A DNA stretch of 8,870 bases, from positions 1 to 8,870 of the forward strand of contig JAWXUP010000088.1 in the NCBI GenBank assembly GCA_044426345.1, read 5' to 3'. The translations under genes and the position numbers were made by a program. Within the stretch, counting starts at the first letter, position 1. Every line of letters starts with the position of its first letter. Source of the stretch: CAYJLC01 sp044426345 (lineage in GTDB: Bacteria; Bacillota; Clostridia; Oscillospirales; Butyricicoccaceae). Positions 1 to 4,385 of this stretch are shown piece by piece. Below the pieces are notes generated by a model that was not told the DNA's origin, made no database searches, and saw only the letters and a list, made by a program, of their open reading frames with translations.

Positions 1-255
1 ATAGTTGACCTTTCAATCGGTGAAGATCTAGTAAAATCTACTGTTGAAAAATTCACTTCATTAATCGAAGCTAACGCGACTGACGTAACAGTTACTGAAT
101 GGGGCAAACGTAGACTTGCTTACCCAATCAACGACTTAAACGATGGTCACTACGTGTTAGTTGACTTTACTTCGAAAACTGAATTCCCAGCAGAACTTGA
201 CCGTGTGTACAAAATCACAGAAGGTTTAATGCGTTCAATCATCATCGCTAAATAA
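1..255 (+). CDS. rpsF: 30S ribosomal protein S6, C-terminal part (5' end outside window)
   Basis: This frame is open from the first base to a TAA at 253-255 and encodes 84 residues. It contains the S6 signatures EWGKRRLAYPIND, then a GHYVLVDF strand, FPAELDRVYKITEG and RSIIIAK at the C-terminus. S6 binds 16S rRNA in the platform of the small subunit as a pair with S18, whose gene lies two positions downstream. Firmicutes S6 is usually about 95 residues, so roughly a dozen N-terminal residues, the start codon and the operon promoter lie upstream of the window. The gap to ssb is only 14 nt, which fits one transcript with ssb and rpsR. Identification is by motif and gene order. Nothing looks damaged; the truncation comes from the window edge. 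Confidence 0.96.
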   Translation: MVDLSIGEDLVKSTVEKFTSLIEANATDVTVTEWGKRRLAYPINDLNDGHYVLVDFTSKTEFPAELDRVYKITEGLMRSIIIAK

Positions 256-269
256 TTGGAGGGATTACC

Positions 270-725
270 ATGCTTAATAAAGTTATCCTAATGGGTCGTC
301 TGACTCGTGATCCTGAACTTCGTCATACTCAATCAAATAGAGCAGTTTGTAGCTTTTCTTTAGCTGTAAATCGTGATTTTGCACCACAAGGTGGTCAAGC
401 TCAAACAGACTTTGTCGATATTGTAGCTTGGGGTAAAACTGGCGAATTCGTATCAAAATACTTTGTAAAAGGCCAATTAGTTGCAGTTACAGGTCGCCTA
501 CAGTCTAGAACTTGGGAAGACAAAAACGGCAACAAGCGAGTAACTATTGAAGTTAACGCAGAAGAGGTTCACTTTGCTGAACCAAAGCGTAGTTCGCAAA
601 ACTCAGGCGACAGATATGAAAACTCTGCTCCATCAAGAAATAATCAAGCAGCTCCTGCTAGTTTTGATTTTGATGACTCTGATTTCTCAGAAATCGCTGA
701 TGACGATGGCGACCTACCTTTCTAA
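270..725 (+). CDS. ssb: Single-stranded DNA-binding protein SSB
   Basis: The product has 151 residues. It binds ssDNA as a tetramer during replication, recombination and repair, and recruits partner proteins through its C-terminal tip. The N-terminal OB fold covers about residues 1-107: MLNKVILMGRLTRDPELR at the start, then FSLAVNRDF, DFVDIVAWGKTGEF with the conserved Trp54, and VTGRLQSRTWED with Trp82. A polar, Gln/Asn/Ser/Pro-rich linker (about 108-132) follows. The acidic tail ends in DDDGDLPF, a slight variant of the usual DDDIPF/DDDLPF tip that keeps the terminal Pro-Phe needed for partner binding. The ATG has a clear Shine-Dalgarno sequence, GGAGGG at 258-263, six bases upstream. ssb sits between rpsF and rpsR in the classic Firmicutes order, so it is probably co-transcribed with them. 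Length is normal for the family. Confidence 0.97.
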   Translation: MLNKVILMGRLTRDPELRHTQSNRAVCSFSLAVNRDFAPQGGQAQTDFVDIVAWGKTGEFVSKYFVKGQLVAVTGRLQSRTWEDKNGNKRVTIEVNAEEVHFAEPKRSSQNSGDRYENSAPSRNNQAAPASFDFDDSDFSEIADDDGDLPF

Positions 726-746
726 ACTATAAAGGAGGAAAAAATA

Positions 747-998
747 ATGGAAAGAAACGAAAGAAGCGAAAGACCTCGCTTTAACAATCGTAAACGTCGT
801 AAAGTATGTGCTTTCTGTGTAGAAAAAGCTACTGAAATCGACTACAAAGATGCAGCTAAACTTAGAAGATATGTATCTGAACGTGGTAAAATCTTACCTC
901 GTCGTATGACTGGTACTTGTGCTAAACACCAACGTGCTTTAACTGAAGCTATCAAACGTGCTAGACACATTGCTTTAATCCCATACACAACAGACTAA
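747..998 (+). CDS. rpsR: 30S ribosomal protein S18, zinc-binding (C+) form
   Basis: The product has 83 residues and partners S6 in the platform of the 30S subunit. The core is typical: RRKVCAFC, IDYKDAAKLRRYVSERGKI, LPRRMTGTCAKHQRAL and IKRARHIALIPY. Cys21, Cys24, Cys58 and His61 form a C-x2-C...C-x2-H set, the zinc-binding version of S18; many bacteria, such as Bacillus, carry a paralogue type lacking these ligands. The basic N-terminal extension (RNERSERPRFNNRKRRK) is normal. The ATG is preceded by a near-perfect Shine-Dalgarno AAAGGAGG (731-738) at an 8-nt spacing. The gene is last in the rpsF-ssb-rpsR operon, and an intrinsic terminator starts ten bases after its stop. Confidence 0.97.
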   Translation: MERNERSERPRFNNRKRRKVCAFCVEKATEIDYKDAAKLRRYVSERGKILPRRMTGTCAKHQRALTEAIKRARHIALIPYTTD

Positions 999-1007
999 TT
1001 AAATTTA

Positions 1008-1038
1008 AGCACTGACTATTTTTAGTCGGTGCTTTTTT
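1008..1038 (+). terminator. Intrinsic terminator of the rpsF-ssb-rpsR operon
   Basis: An 11-bp stem (AGCACTGACTA at 1008-1018 with TAGTCGGTGCT at 1023-1033, one G-U wobble) closes a TTTT loop and runs into six T residues (1033-1038). It lies ten bases after the rpsR stop codon, the expected place for the end of this operon. Confidence 0.92.
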
Positions 1039-1067
1039 GTATAATTTATTATAAAAAATATAAATTT

Positions 1068-1073
1068 GAGGTG
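1068..1073 (+). promoter_or_regulatory. Shine-Dalgarno that places the start of the DUF2752 gene at ATG 1078
   Basis: GAGGTG at 1068-1073 is the only good ribosome-binding site here. It lies inside the first codons of the longer reading frame that begins with TTG at 1066, so TTG cannot use it. ATG at 1078 lies 4-6 bases downstream, slightly close but acceptable. A TATAAT at 1040-1045 could be a -10 box for this gene, but I see no convincing -35, so I do not annotate a promoter. Confidence 0.6.
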
Positions 1074-1077
1074 TGCG

Positions 1078-1455
1078 ATGAAAAAAAGAATGTTTTTCAC
1101 AATTTCTATAATGCTGATTTTGATCATTATTGTAATGGTATATCTACAACTTAACAAGCAAGGCACACTAGTTTTTGGGTGCATAATTTATAGAAATACA
1201 GGATTGGCATGCCCAACTTGTGGGTTTACCGATCTTTTGCAATATATTTTAAGAGGAAATTTTATATCAGCTTTTAAAAGTAATCAATTTATGTTTGTTA
1301 GCCTACCACTTTGGGGATATATTGTATGCAGATTTTTGATGCATTATATTAAAACTGGCAAGTTGCTAGTGTCAGAAAGTGTTAATTTTATTCTTGCAAG
1401 TTTGATTTTTATTGGCATTATTTTTGGAGTTTTACGTAATTTTTTTATATGGTAA
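1078..1455 (+). CDS. Small DUF2752-family membrane protein
   Basis: The product has 125 residues counted from ATG 1078. A first transmembrane helix covers about residues 6-24. The family signature follows: GCIIYRNTGLACPTCGFTDLL (about 34-54, with Cys35, Cys45 and Cys48), then RGNFISAFKSN, where the asparagines and AF are conserved. Two more hydrophobic segments lie at about 71-89 and 102-122. The C-x2-C motif next to a membrane helix suggests metal or redox chemistry, but the family has no established biochemical function that I know of, so this is only inference. It is not part of the ribosomal operon, because a terminator intervenes. I see no terminator after its stop, so transcription may run into the repeat island beginning about 57 nt downstream. 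Confidence 0.82.
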   Translation: MKKRMFFTISIMLILIIIVMVYLQLNKQGTLVFGCIIYRNTGLACPTCGFTDLLQYILRGNFISAFKSNQFMFVSLPLWGYIVCRFLMHYIKTGKLLVSESVNFILASLIFIGIIFGVLRNFFIW

Positions 1456-1563
1456 AGTTGGTTTTTTAAAGTTTTTCTTTGCGTTGGGAAGATGTTTTTA
1501 TCTCTACACTACAACTTACAACTAGTGCTATCTTTTTTCTCGGCAGTCGCTCGCCGCGGGGCT

Positions 1564-1589
1564 GATACTTTGGGACGTCCCAAAGTATC
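1564..1589 (+). repeat. Perfect 26-bp palindrome in repeat copy A
   Basis: The left arm GATACTTTGGGAC and right arm GTCCCAAAGTATC are exact reverse complements with no spacer. An identical palindrome lies at 8781-8806. The counterpart in copy B (2464-2489) has different bases but keeps the pairing. No T-run follows, so it is not a standard terminator. Confidence 0.93.
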
Positions 1590-1598
1590 CAAAAGACG

Positions 1599-1620
1599 AA
1601 ATCTTTTTGCGAAAAGATTT
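1599..1620 (+). repeat. 9-bp hairpin with TGCG loop in repeat copy A
   Basis: AAATCTTTT (1599-1607) pairs fully with AAAAGATTT (1612-1620) around a TGCG loop. The same hairpin occurs at 8816-8837 in copy C. Copy B has a different, shorter hairpin at the same place (2438-2454). Confidence 0.85.
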
Positions 1621-1653
1621 ATCAAAATCTGGGGCGTGGTGTTTTTGCTGTGT

Positions 1654-1817
1654 GTACGCAGTCCGGCATCCGTTAGCCTAACCACTCGTACTCCAACTCG
1701 CTATCGCTTATGCAATGGAGTAGATAAATTTTCTCGACCACGTAGTTGCCTATTTCGGTGCTTGAACTTACGTTATTCGTGCAACGCACGTTTGGTACGG
1801 TGGTATAAATTTATTTC
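1654..1817. other. GC-richer tail of copy A with nested inverted repeats, no credible gene
   Basis: This stretch is less AT-rich than its surroundings and holds several short inverted repeats: GTTA/TAAC around GCC (1672-1682), TACTCCA (1689-1695) with TGGAGTA (1716-1722), and CGTGC/GCACG around AAC (1778-1790). ACCACTCGTAC (1681-1691) and GTACGGTGGT (1795-1804) are complementary apart from one bulged base and could form an outer stem. Copy C would continue into this tail beyond the window edge. An open frame passes through it, but it has no ribosome-binding site and no recognisable protein features. It could be the rest of the mobile repeat or a structured RNA; I cannot decide. Confidence 0.5.
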
Positions 1818-1832
1818 TTTGTGAAAACAACG

Positions 1833-1864
1833 CACCCTGTAGGGGCGAACTGTGTTCGCCCGTG
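1833..1864 (+). repeat. REP-like hairpin, GGGCGAAC family, copy 1
   Basis: GGGCGAAC (1843-1850) pairs perfectly with GTTCGCCC (1854-1861) across a TGT loop. GTAG (1839-1842) stands directly 5' of the stem, as in REP sequences. A second copy at 2032-2063 shares the whole element, including the leading CACCCT and trailing GTG, and differs only in the loop. Both are preceded by AAAACAA. I have seen similar GTAGGGGCGAAC elements in clostridial intergenic DNA. Confidence 0.85.
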
Positions 1865-1888
1865 CATCATAATCCCGTGCATCATAAT
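1859..1888. repeat. Exact 15-bp tandem duplication at the edge of a REP-like hairpin
   Basis: CCCGTGCATCATAAT occurs at 1859-1873 and again directly adjoining at 1874-1888. The first copy begins within the right arm of the preceding hairpin, so the duplication includes the stem end plus flanking sequence. Confidence 0.92.
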
Positions 1889-1905
1889 AAAAAATACGTA
1901 GCAAT

Positions 1906-2008
1906 CTCCCTCAGTCGCTTCGGTGACAGTTCCCTCGTCAGGGAGCCAAAGGAAAAAAGCCTCCCTCTCCGAGGGAGGTGGCAAAATCTTTGATTTTGAC
2001 GGAGGGAG
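1906..2008. repeat. About 103-nt structured element bounded by CTCCCTC/GAGGGAG
   Basis: The ends form an 11-bp terminal inverted repeat with one mismatch: CTCCCTCAGTC (1906-1916) against GACGGAGGGAG (1998-2008). Inside lie four hairpins in series: GTCGC/GTGAC around TTCG, TCCCT/AGGGA around CGTC, CCTCCCTC/GAGGGAGG around TCC, and CAAAATC/GATTTTG around TTT. The whole could fold as a four-armed structure on one closing stem. TAGCA appears on both sides (1899-1903 and 2010-2014), possibly a target duplication, although it is offset by one or two bases from the element ends. It resembles the widespread CTCCCTC intergenic repeats of Ruminococcaceae-type genomes. It has no coding capacity, so it would be a non-autonomous (MITE-like) element if mobile. 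Confidence 0.8.
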
Positions 2009-2031
2009 CTAGCACGATTTAAAAAACAATA

Positions 2032-2063
2032 CACCCTGTAGGGGCGAACAGTGTTCGCCCGTG
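2032..2063 (+). repeat. REP-like hairpin, GGGCGAAC family, copy 2
   Basis: The arms GGGCGAAC (2042-2049) and GTTCGCCC (2053-2060) are identical to those at 1843-1861, with AGT instead of TGT in the loop. GTAG at 2038-2041 is again directly 5' of the stem. The orientation matches copy 1, and the two flank the 103-nt CTCCCTC element. Confidence 0.85.
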
Positions 2064-2098
2064 ACACACAACAATACATCATAATTTAAAAATCAATG

Positions 2099-2131
2099 CA
2101 CCGTAGGGGACGACGTCCTCGACGTCTCGTC
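2099..2131 (+). repeat. REP-like hairpin, GACGACGTCC family
   Basis: GTAG (2103-2106) is followed directly by GGGACG (2107-2112), which can pair with CGTCTC (2123-2128) with one G-U wobble. An alternative fold pairs GACGA (2109-2113) with TCGTC (2127-2131) plus an inner CGTC/GACG. There is a single copy in the window. The GTAG-plus-stem layout matches its neighbours although the arm sequence is different. Confidence 0.65.
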
Positions 2132-2160
2132 AATAAAATCTGCAAATATTATAATCAAAA

Positions 2161-2210
2161 CGGACGTATCGTGTTATGACGGACGGATATTGAATCCGTC
2201 CATACAACGG
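2161..2210 (-). repeat. REP-like hairpin, GGACGGAT family
   Basis: GGACGGAT (2181-2188) pairs perfectly with ATCCGTCC (2194-2201) around a 5-nt loop. Read on the - strand, GTAT (2205-2202) lies directly 5' of the stem, one base away from the GTAG seen beside the other hairpins, so I place it on the - strand with reservation. Further CGGACG words upstream (2161-2166) suggest a second, decayed half. Single copy in the window. Confidence 0.6.
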
Positions 2211-2259
2211 AAATATTCTACTGAAAATCTGCACTTAATATTTTAAAACATTCAAAAAT

Positions 2260-2283
2260 GTAGGGTGGGGGCTTGATCCCACC
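2260..2283 (+). repeat. REP-like hairpin, GGTGGG family
   Basis: GTAG (2260-2263) is directly followed by a 6-bp stem, GGTGGG (2264-2269) with CCCACC (2278-2283), around an 8-nt loop. Single copy in the window. Between it and copy B of the long repeat (2284-2412) the sequence is AT-rich; I see only a weak AATTTTT/AAAAATT hairpin at 2387-2405 and no gene. Confidence 0.65.
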
Positions 2284-2412
2284 GTTACGTACTATAAAAT
2301 CTCGCAATACACAACTTTATGATATACATAAAAAAACTTACCTTAATCTTAAAATAAAATTTCAAAGCACACGCTAGCAAAGTAAAAATTTTTCAGAGAA
2401 AAATTATTTACG

Positions 2413-2541
2413 CAGCGGACTGATACGTCTCGCTGATAAAACAAGCTGTGTTTTCGTCTTTTGGATACTTTTGTACGCACAAAAGTATCAGCCACGCGGC
2501 GAGCGACTGCCGAGAAAAAAGGTAGCACTAGCTGTAAGTTG
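2413..2541 (-). repeat. Long palindromic intergenic repeat, copy B (- orientation)
   Basis: Read on the - strand it matches copy A through CAACTTACA, CTAGTGCTA, the T-run, CTCGGCAGTCGCTCGCCG and the flanks of the central palindrome (2464-2489). It then diverges, but keeps a hairpin in the same place: AAAACA/TGTTTT, 2438-2454. It adds a third hairpin, CAGCG plus GAC pairing with GTC plus CGCTG, with one bulged base (2413-2435). In the central palindrome the arms read GATACTTTTGTGC and GTACAAAAGTATC on the - strand. Two substituted pairs are compensated and a third is a G-T wobble. The copy lies about 109 nt past the trmB stop, beyond its terminator, and reads in the same direction as trmB. Confidence 0.85.
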
Positions 2542-2600
2542 CAGAGGCACAAAATAAAAAATTTGTATATTTAAAACTATATTTTAAAATAAGTTTTTCG

Positions 2601-2645
2601 AAAAAAAGCAAGGACAATCCTTAAAATTAGGATTGTCCTTGCTTT
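2601..2645 (-). terminator. Intrinsic terminator of the apbE-trmB operon
   Basis: A perfect 17-bp stem (2605-2621 with 2629-2645, core GCAAGGACAATCCT) closes a 7-nt loop. On the - strand it is followed by a run of seven T residues (2607-2601). It starts five bases after the trmB stop. The + side has only a broken T-run, so any termination in that direction would be weak. Confidence 0.93.
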
Positions 2646-2649
2646 AATT

Positions 2650-3357
2650 TTATTCTTCAGTATTTTCTTCGGTATCGTCTTGTTCGTTATCTTGTGAGGT
2701 TTCAGGGATTTCCTTTACGTCGCAAGTTCGAACTGCCTCTACACGGTAAATTCTAAATCCTTGTTCAGAAAAACGCTTTTCGTATTCCGTCATAACGTTG
2801 AAACGACTAGTTTTATGTAAATCTAGGCTTAAATTTTGCAATCTAAAACCACATTTTGTGAATTGTTCAAGTGAAAATTCAAATAAATGTTGATTATCAC
2901 TTTTAAAGTGAAGTTGACCGAAAGGTGCTAAGATTACATCATAGTTAGCTAAAAACCTAGAGTGCGTTAACCTTCTATGCTCGTGACGTCTTTGTGGCCA
3001 AGGGTCTGAAAAGTTTAGATATATACGTGAAACTTCGTTTTCATCGAAGATTTTACATATTTCAAGTGCATCATAACTCAAGAAAACTAAATTATTAAGC
3101 TCCATATTTAATGCTTTTTCTGTAGCTATAATAAGTGCGTTTTCTTCACGTTCTATGGCTACATAATTTATATTTGGGTAAAGTCTTGCGTGTTCTAAGA
3201 TAAAACGGCCTTTTCCACAACCGATTTCTATGTAAATTGGATTGTCGTTATCGAAAAATTCACTCCATTTTCCTTTGTAGTCCTCTGGAGTTACAACCAT
3301 AACGTCACTGCAATTTGCAATTCTTTTGTCGATATTTTTCTTTTTACGCATTCTCAT
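2650..3357 (-). CDS. trmB: tRNA (guanine-N7-)-methyltransferase
   Basis: The product has 235 residues and transfers a methyl group from S-adenosylmethionine to N7 of G46 in the variable loop of tRNAs. The Rossmann-type methyltransferase fold shows IEIGCGKG (43-50, SAM loop), an acidic end to the next strand (AIERE, 68-72), the family motif YLNFSDPWPQRRHEHRRL (113-130), LHFKSDN (149-155) and the C-terminal TEYEKRF (190-196). The start at ATG 3357 is supported by GGGAG (3371-3367 on the - strand), nine bases away. It is the second gene of an operon with apbE: the apbE stop lies 14 bases before it and directly abuts this Shine-Dalgarno. A C-terminal tail from about residue 212 is rich in Asp, Glu, Gln and Thr and makes the protein some 20 residues longer than the Bacillus enzyme. 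The catalytic part looks intact. Confidence 0.96.
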   Translation of the reverse strand: MRMRKKKNIDKRIANCSDVMVVTPEDYKGKWSEFFDNDNPIYIEIGCGKGRFILEHARLYPNINYVAIEREENALIIATEKALNMELNNLVFLSYDALEICKIFDENEVSRIYLNFSDPWPQRRHEHRRLTHSRFLANYDVILAPFGQLHFKSDNQHLFEFSLEQFTKCGFRLQNLSLDLHKTSRFNVMTEYEKRFSEQGFRIYRVEAVRTCDVKEIPETSQDNEQDDTEENTEE

Positions 3358-3371
3358 AAAAAGTCTCTCCC

Positions 3372-4355
3372 TTAATCAAAATAATTTACTGTAATAGTTT
3401 CTCCAATACCACTAGATACAATAATTTCACCATTATTATCTATAAAAACAGCCTCTGTATCTGCAGTAGATTCAATAAGCTCTATCGCCTTGTCAAGACC
3501 CATTAGATAACACGATGTTGAAAGTGTGTCTGCGATGATTGATTTTTCGGTAATAATTGTAACCGAGCTTAAATCAGAATCAGCAGGGTAGCCTGTTTTT
3601 GGATTTAAGATATGATGATATAATACGCCATCTATAGTGAAATTTCTCTCATAAGGCCCGGAAGTTACAACGGATAAACCGTCTACTTCAACAGACATTA
3701 GTACGGTATTTTCATCTTCGAAAGGTTCACGTATACCTACAGCCCAAAGGTCGGTATTATTTTTTTTACCAATTGTAAGTACGTTGCCACCTATATTAAT
3801 TGTAGCGTGATTTACGCCTTGCTCAATTAAGAAATTTTTGATTTCATCTGCTGCGTATCCTTTTACGATACCACCAAGGTCTATTTTTGCGTTATTTAAA
3901 AGACGAACACTATTTCCTTCAATTACAATATTGTAGTATCCTATTGTTGATAAAGCATAATCTATCTCATCTTGAGAAGGAACTTGAGGGTCAGGATTTT
4001 TAAAATCCCAAACTTCTGATAATGTATATGTAGTAACGTCAAACAGACCACTGGTTGTTTTGGTAAAATCTAACGCTGTTTTTAATAACATAACTAATTC
4101 ATCACTAGCTTGAATTGTTTCACCGTCAGCATTGTTTAGCTTTGAAACTTCGCTAGATTCAACAGTTTTAGAAAAGCGCTGTTCAAAATTTCGGCATAAA
4201 GAAAATGCATCTGTTAAAACTTGATCCTCGACGTCGTCATATATCGATATTGTAACTGGTGTATCGAATATAAGTTCGGTTCTTGTGGTTGGATTTATCT
4301 CTGCACATCCAGAGCATATAAATACAATAAAAATTATTGACAATAACTTATTCAC
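3372..4355 (-). CDS. apbE: FAD:protein FMN transferase, lipoprotein
   Basis: The product has 327 residues from the GTG start chosen here. ApbE enzymes use FAD and a divalent metal to attach FMN covalently to a Thr/Ser of exported or membrane flavoproteins such as RnfG/RnfD or NqrC. The N-terminus is a lipoprotein signal: basic start, hydrophobic core, then CSGC with the lipidated Cys17, so the enzyme should sit on the outer face of the membrane. Family motifs in order are SGLFDVT (about 102-108), DLGGIVKGYAAD (159-170), NIGGN (187-191), TSGPYER (231-237), HHILNPKTGYP (247-257) and ADTLSTS (275-281). No flavoprotein target is encoded in the window. The downstream partner is trmB, which has no obvious functional link. 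The family assignment is firm; the substrate is unknown. Confidence 0.94.
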   Translation of the reverse strand: MNKLLSIIFIVFICSGCAEINPTTRTELIFDTPVTISIYDDVEDQVLTDAFSLCRNFEQRFSKTVESSEVSKLNNADGETIQASDELVMLLKTALDFTKTTSGLFDVTTYTLSEVWDFKNPDPQVPSQDEIDYALSTIGYYNIVIEGNSVRLLNNAKIDLGGIVKGYAADEIKNFLIEQGVNHATINIGGNVLTIGKKNNTDLWAVGIREPFEDENTVLMSVEVDGLSVVTSGPYERNFTIDGVLYHHILNPKTGYPADSDLSSVTIITEKSIIADTLSTSCYLMGLDKAIELIESTADTEAVFIDNNGEIIVSSGIGETITVNYFD

Positions 4356-4362
4356 AGGCATT

Positions 4363-4369
4363 CTCCTTT
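4363..4369 (-). promoter_or_regulatory. Shine-Dalgarno that sets the apbE start at GTG 4355
   Basis: On the - strand AAAGGAG (4369-4363) is the only strong ribosome-binding site. The upstream ATG at 4361 begins one base after it, too close for initiation. GTG at 4355-4353 is seven bases away and gives a typical lipoprotein N-terminus, MNKLLSII. I therefore prefer GTG and shorten the protein by two residues. Confidence 0.7.
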
Positions 4370-4385
4370 ATTATTTAATAACCTT

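Larger units (their letters stand above)
1512..1653 (+). repeat. Long palindromic intergenic repeat, copy A (+ orientation)
   Basis: This sequence recurs at 8738-8870 (117 of 120 bases identical over 1534-1653 versus 8751-8870) and, inverted and more diverged, at 2413-2541. Order of parts: CAACTTACA and CTAGTGCTA (shared with copy B), a run of T, then CTCGGCAGTCGCTCGCCG with a short CGGC/GCCG stem, a perfect 26-bp palindrome (1564-1589), the shared words CCAAAAGACGAAA, and a 9-bp hairpin (1599-1620). The right boundary is uncertain because copy C is cut by the window end at the base matching 1653. The repeat begins 57 nt after the stop of the DUF2752 gene and reads in the same direction. It is unlike any insertion sequence end I recognise and carries no transposase. 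Confidence 0.9.

Noticed and set aside
721..725. DDDGDLPF tip of SSB as an abnormal C-terminus
   Set aside because: The terminal Leu-Pro-Phe and acidic context are kept, and glycine at this place is a mild variation, not a loss of the partner-binding tip.
1040..1045. TATAAT after the rpsR terminator as a promoter for the DUF2752 gene
   Set aside because: The -10 is perfect, but no -35 is found at 16-18 bp and there is no TGN extension; in AT-rich DNA this is weak evidence.
1564..1589. Central palindrome of the long repeat as an intrinsic terminator
   Set aside because: No T-run follows it on either strand; the T-run of the repeat lies upstream of it on the sense strand.
1492..1824. Open frame through repeat copy A and its tail; the frame FFSAVARR...KVSKRR is also open in copies B and C
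   Set aside because: There is no ribosome-binding site, the N-termini differ between copies, and copy C has a stop just upstream. Substitutions in copy B preserve base pairing while changing amino acids. The shared open frame is best explained by shared repeat sequence, not by a protein.
1882..2082. Open frame on the - strand through the CTCCCTC element and a REP-like hairpin
   Set aside because: It is composed entirely of repeat sequence with no start signal or family features.
2349..2552. Open frame on the - strand over copy B
   Set aside because: Same reason as for copy A: it lies inside the repeat, has no ribosome-binding site, and its C-terminal half is low-complexity AT-rich translation.
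1456..2600. CRISPR array or tRNA/attachment-site cluster in the repeat island
   Set aside because: Repeats are of different families, not evenly spaced, and there are no unique equal-length spacers. I found no tRNA cloverleaf, integrase or integron attC arrangement.
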